DNA from: Candidatus Iainarchaeum sp.
Lineage (GTDB): Archaea; Micrarchaeota; Micrarchaeia; Anstonellales; Bilamarchaeaceae
DNA length: 64,000 nt
NCBI GenBank assembly: GCA_028714535.1
Contig: JAQTME010000003.1
Coordinates: 1-64,000 of the forward strand
Direction: 5' to 3'
Shown here: positions 59,872 through 64,000 of the stretch, one piece after another
Layout of the letters: each line of letters begins with the position of its first letter
Position numbering within the stretch: the first letter of the stretch is position 1
Position numbers and translations under genes: made by a program
The notes under the pieces: generated by a model
Databases searched by the model: none
The model's input: the letters and a program-made list of their open reading frames with translations, nothing else
What the model was told of the DNA's origin: nothing

Positions 59872-60333
59872 ATGAAAAACAAAGTCGATAGTGTTGATCT
59901 GATGATCCTGAGGGAGTTGCGCAGCAACTGCAAGCGGCCCGTGCGGGCGCTGGCGCAGGTGCTCGGGGTGCACCCGAACACGCTCCTCCAGAGGATAAAG
60001 AGGCTGGAGAAGTCCAAGCTCATCATCAAGTACGTGGCAGAGGTGGACTACGCGAAGCTGGGGTACGACCTCTACGTGTTCGTGGCCATAAAGGTCAACA
60101 AGGACGCGCGCAGCAAGTGGCACGTGCTTGACGAGCTGCGGGCTTTCAAGGACATCGCCGCGCTCTACGCGGTGACAGGCGGCTATGATGTCATGGCCCT
60201 CGTTAAGACGAAAAACCGCGAGACGCTCACCGCCCTGCTTGAGGACATGAACAAGAAGCCCTACATAATCGAGACGAACAGCACCCTTGTGCTCTACCCG
60301 TTCAAGGACGCGTACGAGTTCAACCCTCTGTGA
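59872..60333 (+). CDS. Lrp/AsnC-family transcription regulator (second)
   Basis: 153 residues: a winged helix (VDSVDLMILRELRSNCKRPVRALAQVLGVHPNTLLQRIKRLEKSKLIIKYVAEV) and a RAM domain (YDLYVFVAIKVNKDARSKW, ALYAVTGGYDVMALVKTKNRETL). ATG 59872 lies 6 nt after GAGGTGG. It is only about 30 percent like the regulator at 54655 by eye, so its targets probably differ. It is convergent with a methyltransferase and probably autoregulated through 59803-59853. Confidence 0.9.
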   Translation: MKNKVDSVDLMILRELRSNCKRPVRALAQVLGVHPNTLLQRIKRLEKSKLIIKYVAEVDYAKLGYDLYVFVAIKVNKDARSKWHVLDELRAFKDIAALYAVTGGYDVMALVKTKNRETLTALLEDMNKKPYIIETNSTLVLYPFKDAYEFNPL

Positions 60334-60339
60334 CTGGTT

Positions 60340-61281
60340 TCAGCGCTCCTTTCCGTAGACGTTGCCATACATCACATGGTAGTCGTCTATGCGCTCGTCT
60401 ATCGCTGAATCCGGAGCCACTTCGTCCTGGGCAGCAAAGCCGGCCTTGATAAACAGTTCGCGTATGTGCGGCCGCGGGACGACAGTCGTCGCCTCCTCTA
60501 TCATGCCTCCCAGCTCCTGTATCTTCTGGTCGCCCGGATGGAGGTCGCAGCGCACCACGAGCGGGTATTCCTCTATTGAAATCACCCTGCCCCCCGGCGG
60601 CAGGACAGCGTGGAGTTCCTGGAGCGTTCCAAGCTTCCTCTCCAGCCCGCGGAACCAGTGCATGACGTATGAGAGTATCAGCGTGTCGGTCTTGTCGCCG
60701 TCCTCTACCTCTTTCAGCCGGCTTGCGTCCTTGCATTCAAACCGCACGTTTATCACGGGCTTGCCCCTGTAAAGGAGCTGCTGGAGGCCCTGCTCGGAGT
60801 TCCCGCCCGGGCTGATGCTGAAATCCCCCCTGCTGAGCCTTACCGGCTGCATGTCCAGATCCCCTATCAGGTCGCCGAGGGTCTCCGCTATGTTTGCCTT
60901 TGCCAGCAGGAGCATCTGCGCGGAGAAGTCCAGGCATATGAACGTAAGCGGCTTGCTGAGCTCCCCGTTTTTGCCAAGTTCGTCTAATATCTCCCTCTGC
61001 CTTTCCAGGATGAGCCTGCTCGTCAGGACCGCCGTGCCGCATCCAACCTCGGTGACAACCCTGCCGATGTATCCCGAATCATGGTATTGCCTGAGCATCC
61101 CGGCCGCGATTGCGTGGTGCCCCGCCATCCACTCATCGTAATACTCCGAGAAAGCCGCAGACGCCCTCATGATGGTCTCTTCGCTCGGCGGCTTGTTGAG
61201 CTTTTTCTGGTATCCGCTGTTTGTTCCAGTTATTATCCTTGGGAGGGGAGCGACTAACTGGATACGGTGAGTATTAGCCAT
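60340..61281 (-). CDS. class I SAM-dependent methyltransferase, substrate unknown
   Basis: 313 residues. The SAM-binding motif I is VTEVGCGTAVLTSRLI near residue 76, motif II LTFICLDFSAQML, motif IV TDTLILSYVMHWF and motif V LPPGGRVISIEEYPL. An N-terminal segment (EYYDEWMAGHHAIAAGMLRQYH) resembles small-molecule methyltransferases. It is leaderless from CTTTTTAAAAC, about 27 nt upstream. The target cannot be told. It is next to another methyltransferase of similar size, on the same strand but with a separate promoter. Confidence 0.75.
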   Translation of the reverse strand: MANTHRIQLVAPLPRIITGTNSGYQKKLNKPPSEETIMRASAAFSEYYDEWMAGHHAIAAGMLRQYHDSGYIGRVVTEVGCGTAVLTSRLILERQREILDELGKNGELSKPLTFICLDFSAQMLLLAKANIAETLGDLIGDLDMQPVRLSRGDFSISPGGNSEQGLQQLLYRGKPVINVRFECKDASRLKEVEDGDKTDTLILSYVMHWFRGLERKLGTLQELHAVLPPGGRVISIEEYPLVVRCDLHPGDQKIQELGGMIEEATTVVPRPHIRELFIKAGFAAQDEVAPDSAIDERIDDYHVMYGNVYGKER

Positions 61282-61361
61282 ATTACTATATCTTTAACCA
61301 TTTGTTTTAAAAAGATGCCTGTGGCTGCAGCATAAGATAACGTCGAAAAATAAGCTGCCGA

Positions 61362-62378
61362 CTACGCATTGACAGCTTGGAGTTCTGGCCTTTGTTCACG
61401 CTCGAGTACTGGCATCCTTTCTGTCTTGCCGATGCGCGGCTTGGTGAAGCACAGGCAGCGCATCTGCGTGTACGCGCCGGGCCCGAAGCGTTCTGCATCC
61501 TCCACGATATCTATCTGCCTGGGCTGGCCGGGCTCGGTAGGGCTGTTCAGGTGCCTTGTCAGCCTTTCCTGTATGACCTTGTAGCCCCACTGCTTCGTAA
61601 CGAGCCTTTTGAGATCGTAGCCCATGTCGAACGGCTTGCTTATGTATGCCAGCCTTTTTGCCTTATCCTCGCCGAGCCGTTTCCCCAAATCTCCCATGTT
61701 GAAAGGATAGACGTCAATGATTATGAAGTGCCCGCCCTCCTTCAGCAGGTCAAAGGCGTTGTCAATGGCCATCTTCCGCCCGGCCGCTATCTGGAACGAG
61801 CCCCACCACAGTATGATGTCGAATTCCCTCACGGTTAAAGAGTCCTCCACGAGCTTAGGCTTCGAGAGGTCGATGCTGATCGGCACGCATCTCGTGCCAT
61901 CTATGTATTCCGCAAGCGTTGCATCCCTCTTCTTAATCATCCTGGCGGATATCTCATTCGCGTACACCCTCGCATCTCCGGAGCCGTTCTCAAGCATGTG
62001 CTTTGCAACGCCGCCGGTCATGGCAGTGACGTCAAGTATCTTTTTTGCCGTGGCGATGACGCGGTCCATGTGCCGCAGCCTTGTCAGGAGGGTCGCAACC
62101 GTGGAATATGTGCCGCTTTCAAGCAGGTACCTGTCCAGATTGCCGTTGTCCTTGGCGAGCAGGTCGCCGGCTTCCCCCCACACCTTCGCGAAGCCGCCCC
62201 TGCGCAGTTTGTCGACCTCCATCATCCCGTGGAACGGGTTTATATAGCGCAATGGGGTCGCCGGTTTCGAATTATAGGCCTTGCGCAGCCCTTCGGCTAG
62301 GACGCGGAATTTTATCTTAAAGCGCTCCCTTAATGTGCCCGTCGGCTGAGCAAGTGGGTTCGCTATCGTCCTCGCCAT
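61362..62378 (-). CDS. SAM-dependent methyltransferase-like protein
   Basis: 338 residues. Motif I ILDVTAMTGGVAKHML is near residue 110, the acidic motif II is ARVYANEIS, motif IV DIILWWGSFQIAAG and motif V LKEGGHFIIIDVYPF. Motif I lacks the usual GxGxG spacing (TAMTGG), so activity should be treated as tentative. The last 60 residues have a Cys pair (MRCLCFTKP). ATG 62378 is chosen since the TATA CACTTAAATAG lies about 26 nt upstream; earlier in-frame starts fall inside the promoter. Confidence 0.65.
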   Translation of the reverse strand: MARTIANPLAQPTGTLRERFKIKFRVLAEGLRKAYNSKPATPLRYINPFHGMMEVDKLRRGGFAKVWGEAGDLLAKDNGNLDRYLLESGTYSTVATLLTRLRHMDRVIATAKKILDVTAMTGGVAKHMLENGSGDARVYANEISARMIKKRDATLAEYIDGTRCVPISIDLSKPKLVEDSLTVREFDIILWWGSFQIAAGRKMAIDNAFDLLKEGGHFIIIDVYPFNMGDLGKRLGEDKAKRLAYISKPFDMGYDLKRLVTKQWGYKVIQERLTRHLNSPTEPGQPRQIDIVEDAERFGPGAYTQMRCLCFTKPRIGKTERMPVLEREQRPELQAVNA

Positions 62379-62440
62379 CATATTATTCATCCGCCACACT
62401 ATTTAAGTGGCTTTCGATGTAACCCTTTGTAAGCGATTTC

Positions 62441-62635
62441 TCAGACACGCGGGTATTTCAGCAGGCTCGGGATGATGTCCACATGCGCCAGGAACATCCT
62501 CCTGCAGCAATACCTGCCCACTCCCAGCTCGTCCAGCGCCACGTCCGGCTTCTTGTCCTTCAGGGACGCCTTGTACTGGTCGTAGAGGTGCCCGATTACC
62601 CCGCCGCACGTAAAACATCTGACAGGAAACTCCAA
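62441..62635 (-). CDS. rpoN: RNA polymerase subunit N (TTG start)
   Basis: 64 residues homologous to RPB10: MEFPVRCFTCGGVIGHLYDQY and GVGRYCCRRMFLAHVDIIPSLLKY, with the CxxC...CC zinc site. TTG 62635 lies 5 nt after GGTGA, which overlaps the S9 stop region; the nearby ATG is out of frame. It is the last gene of the L18e-L13-S9-RpoN operon, the usual archaeal order. Confidence 0.95.
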   Translation of the reverse strand: MEFPVRCFTCGGVIGHLYDQYKASLKDKKPDVALDELGVGRYCCRRMFLAHVDIIPSLLKYPRV

Positions 62636-62640
62636 TCATA

Positions 62641-63282
62641 TCACCTGTAGGATTTCTGGAACCTTGCCCTTGCCTTGGGCCCGCGGAACTTCTTGGTCTC
62701 GACACGCCTGGTGTCTTCGATGACGAGCGAGCGGTCCAGGGCGATGAACTTCTCCCTGAGGTTGAGCTGGTCGAAATAGAGCACGAGCGCGTTTGCTATC
62801 GCGGTCCTCGCCGCCTGCGCCTGGCCCATCATGCCGCCGCCGTTAACGCTCACTGATATGTCTATGCCAGTGGCCTCTGCGCCGACGTAACGGACCGGCT
62901 CCCTGATTATCTCCCTTACGAACGGGTTTGACAGTGAAGAAAGGTTCATGTGGTTTATCCTTATCATGCCCTTGCCGGGCTTTATGGTGGCCCTGGCCAC
63001 GCTCTCCTTCCTCTTTCCCCTTGCTACGAACGCGCGCGTTTTCTTTTCCGCCCTCTTTTTCTTCTTCGGTGCTGCCTTGGCTTCTGGTTTGGCCTCTGCC
63101 GGCGCTGCGTGCGGCTCAGGCCTCTTTTCCTCTGCCTTCTTCGCTTCCGGCTTCGGCGCAGCTTTGGCTTCCTCTGCCTTGTGGGCCTTGGGCTCCTCTT
63201 TCACAGGGGCCTTCGCCTCCTCCTTCTTCGCCGCGGGCTTCTTTCCGCGCGCCTTCCTGTCGTCCTTTTTCTCTTCAGCCAT
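62641..63282 (-). CDS. rps9: 30S ribosomal protein S9 with long Lys/Ala-rich N-terminal extension
   Basis: 213 residues. The last 128 (RAFVARGKRKESVARATIKPGKGMIRIN... to ...RRVETKKFRGPKARARFQKSYR) are a complete S9 with the universal SYR end. The first 82 or so are a low-complexity Lys/Ala/Glu/Pro extension not found in most S9 proteins. ATG 63282 follows GGTTGA by 5 nt, the same start context as rpoA1. Confidence 0.93.
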   Translation of the reverse strand: MAEEKKDDRKARGKKPAAKKEEAKAPVKEEPKAHKAEEAKAAPKPEAKKAEEKRPEPHAAPAEAKPEAKAAPKKKKRAEKKTRAFVARGKRKESVARATIKPGKGMIRINHMNLSSLSNPFVREIIREPVRYVGAEATGIDISVSVNGGGMMGQAQAARTAIANALVLYFDQLNLREKFIALDRSLVIEDTRRVETKKFRGPKARARFQKSYR

Positions 63283-63287
63283 AATCA

Positions 63288-63704
63288 TCAACCCGTGTAC
63301 CCTATGCTCCTGCAGAGCTCATGAATGGTAATGTGCTTTGACACGCCGTCGAACGTCGCGTTCTCCAGCTTGAGGTTCTCCTTGAGGTTCTTGGGGTTGC
63401 CGGTGTAGACCTTCAGCCTGTGGAGCGCTTCCGTGCCGCGCAGGGTCTTCCTCGGAAGCATGCCGCGCACCATCCTCTTCACGAGCATGTGCGGCACTCT
63501 GGACCATACCGGCGAGCGCTCGGGGGTCCCCTTGTGCTTTATGGTCCTCTTGACCTTGTAGCGCCCGGATATCTGCACCGGGTTGCCCCTTATGACAAGC
63601 TTCTCGGCGTTTATGAGGTGTACCTCCTCGCCGAGCATGAGCTTCTTCGCGAGCTGGCTCGCGAGCCTTCCGAACACCATGTTAGTTCCGTCTATCACAA
63701 GCAT
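63288..63704 (-). CDS. rpl13: 50S ribosomal protein L13
   Basis: 138 residues: MLVIDGTNMVFGRLASQLAKKLMLGEEVHLINAEKLVIRGNP and RMVRGMLPRKTLRGTEALHRLKVYTGNP, both conserved in archaeal L13. ATG 63704 lies 5 nt after a GTGA overlapping the L18e stop; GTG 63713 is less likely. Confidence 0.96.
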   Translation of the reverse strand: MLVIDGTNMVFGRLASQLAKKLMLGEEVHLINAEKLVIRGNPVQISGRYKVKRTIKHKGTPERSPVWSRVPHMLVKRMVRGMLPRKTLRGTEALHRLKVYTGNPKNLKENLKLENATFDGVSKHITIHELCRSIGYTG

Positions 63705-63709
63705 GACAA

Positions 63710-64000
63710 TCACTTCAGGATCACGATTCCCCTTCCGTCGGGGTTTGCCTTGTGCAGGCTCTCTATGGTCACTGCCTTGCCGCCCGCAGCTCCGATGAGC
63801 TTGCGCGCGCTCCCGCTGAACGAGAACGCCGCTACGGTGAGCTTCTTCGAGATCGCGCCTGCGCCCAGCACCTTGCCGGGGACGAGCACGGTCGCGTCGT
63901 CGCTGGCGTACTGCTCGAGCTTGCTGAGGTTGACCTCCGCCTTCTGCCTCTTCGGGCGCGACAGCTCGCCTGCCACCTTCTTCCAGAGGGGTTTTTCCGA
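63710..64000 (-). CDS. rpl18e: 50S ribosomal protein L18e (5' end outside window)
   Basis: The 96 C-terminal residues are visible. PLWKKVAGELSRPKRQKAEVNLSKL, DDATVLVPGKVLGAGAISKKLTVAAFSFSGSARKLI and the end KANPDGRGIVILK are typical of L18e. The frame is open to the window edge, so about 25 N-terminal residues are missing. First visible gene of the L13-S9-RpoN operon. Confidence 0.93.
   Translation of the reverse strand, partial: SEKPLWKKVAGELSRPKRQKAEVNLSKLEQYASDDATVLVPGKVLGAGAISKKLTVAAFSFSGSARKLIGAAGGKAVTIESLHKANPDGRGIVILK

Noticed and set aside
1..64000. CRISPR arrays, insertion sequences, integrases or prophage genes
   Set aside because: No regularly spaced direct repeats, transposase motifs or phage genes were seen anywhere in the window.

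Overview
The window is archaeal. It carries RNA polymerase split into B''/B'/A'/A'' plus subunits H and N, eukaryote-like ribosomal proteins (L44e, S27e, L30e, L7Ae, S28e, L24e, L18e), aIF2-alpha, Nop10, GINS, MCM, DnaG-type primase, EF-1alpha, CDP-archaeol synthase, an S-layer C-terminus and class III (pilin-like) signal peptides. Base composition is GC-rich inside genes, with short AT-rich promoters of the TTTTTAAA type. Many genes look leaderless, with the ATG about 25 nt after the TATA box. Genes inside operons show a very regular GGTGA-(4 to 6 nt)-start signal, and TTG starts are common. The mixture (split rpoB, Cys-rich secreted helical proteins, an S-layer, low-complexity extensions on ribosomal proteins) suggests a DPANN or euryarchaeal-type lineage such as Micrarchaeota or Diapherotrites. 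That placement is inference.

Layout. 1-2366: end of an S-layer gene and two uncharacterised genes. 2409-5100: replication/translation operon (GINS, L44e, S27e, aIF2-alpha, Nop10, PAC2). 5108-9573: an OB-fold protein, a 1270-residue secreted protein (beta-helix, then a LamG domain interrupted by an SGNH hydrolase), and tRNA-Thr. 9634-12806: tyrS, methylthioadenosine phosphorylase, a membrane protein, guaAA. 12947-21174: rpoH-rpoB''-rpoB'-rpoA'-rpoA''-rpl30e-nusA. 21267-23287: surE-aspS. 23402-30993: six tandem paralogous polytopic membrane proteins in one operon, with no function I can recognise; this is the most novel part of the window. 31023-34546: RNA ligase and its PIN-like partner, carS, sppA, a Cys-rich secreted protein. 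34640-38231: five pilin-like or membrane-anchored proteins. 38301-40684: dnaG, a small Toprim protein, a structured leader-RNA candidate and a CBS protein. 40804-49310: leuS-trm5, then an mcm-presenilin operon and small unknown genes. 49515-52207: a BofA-like protein, a small zinc protein, a ZIP transporter, and the L7Ae-S28e-L24e-Ndk operon. 52232-55083: asparaginyl-tRNA synthetase and the AsnRS-like asparagine synthetase, divergent from an Lrp/AsnC regulator with a perfect 15-bp palindrome. 55140-60333: EF-1alpha, a candidate ncRNA, a Cys-rich surface protein, S2, an interrupted tRNA-Pro, a membrane protein and a second Lrp regulator. 60340-64000: two methyltransferases and the L18e-L13-S9-RpoN ribosomal operon, which runs off the edge.

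Most of the window is conserved information-processing machinery. The accessory, envelope-directed part comprises the S-layer, the beta-helix/SGNH protein, the six-protein membrane array, SppA, the Cys-rich proteins, the pilin-like operon and the presenilin-like protease. Several intergenic regions fold into convincing RNA structures: 40132-40226, 48858-49057, 56516-56600 and the L7Ae leader. One tRNA gene has its T loop split by about 93 nt.
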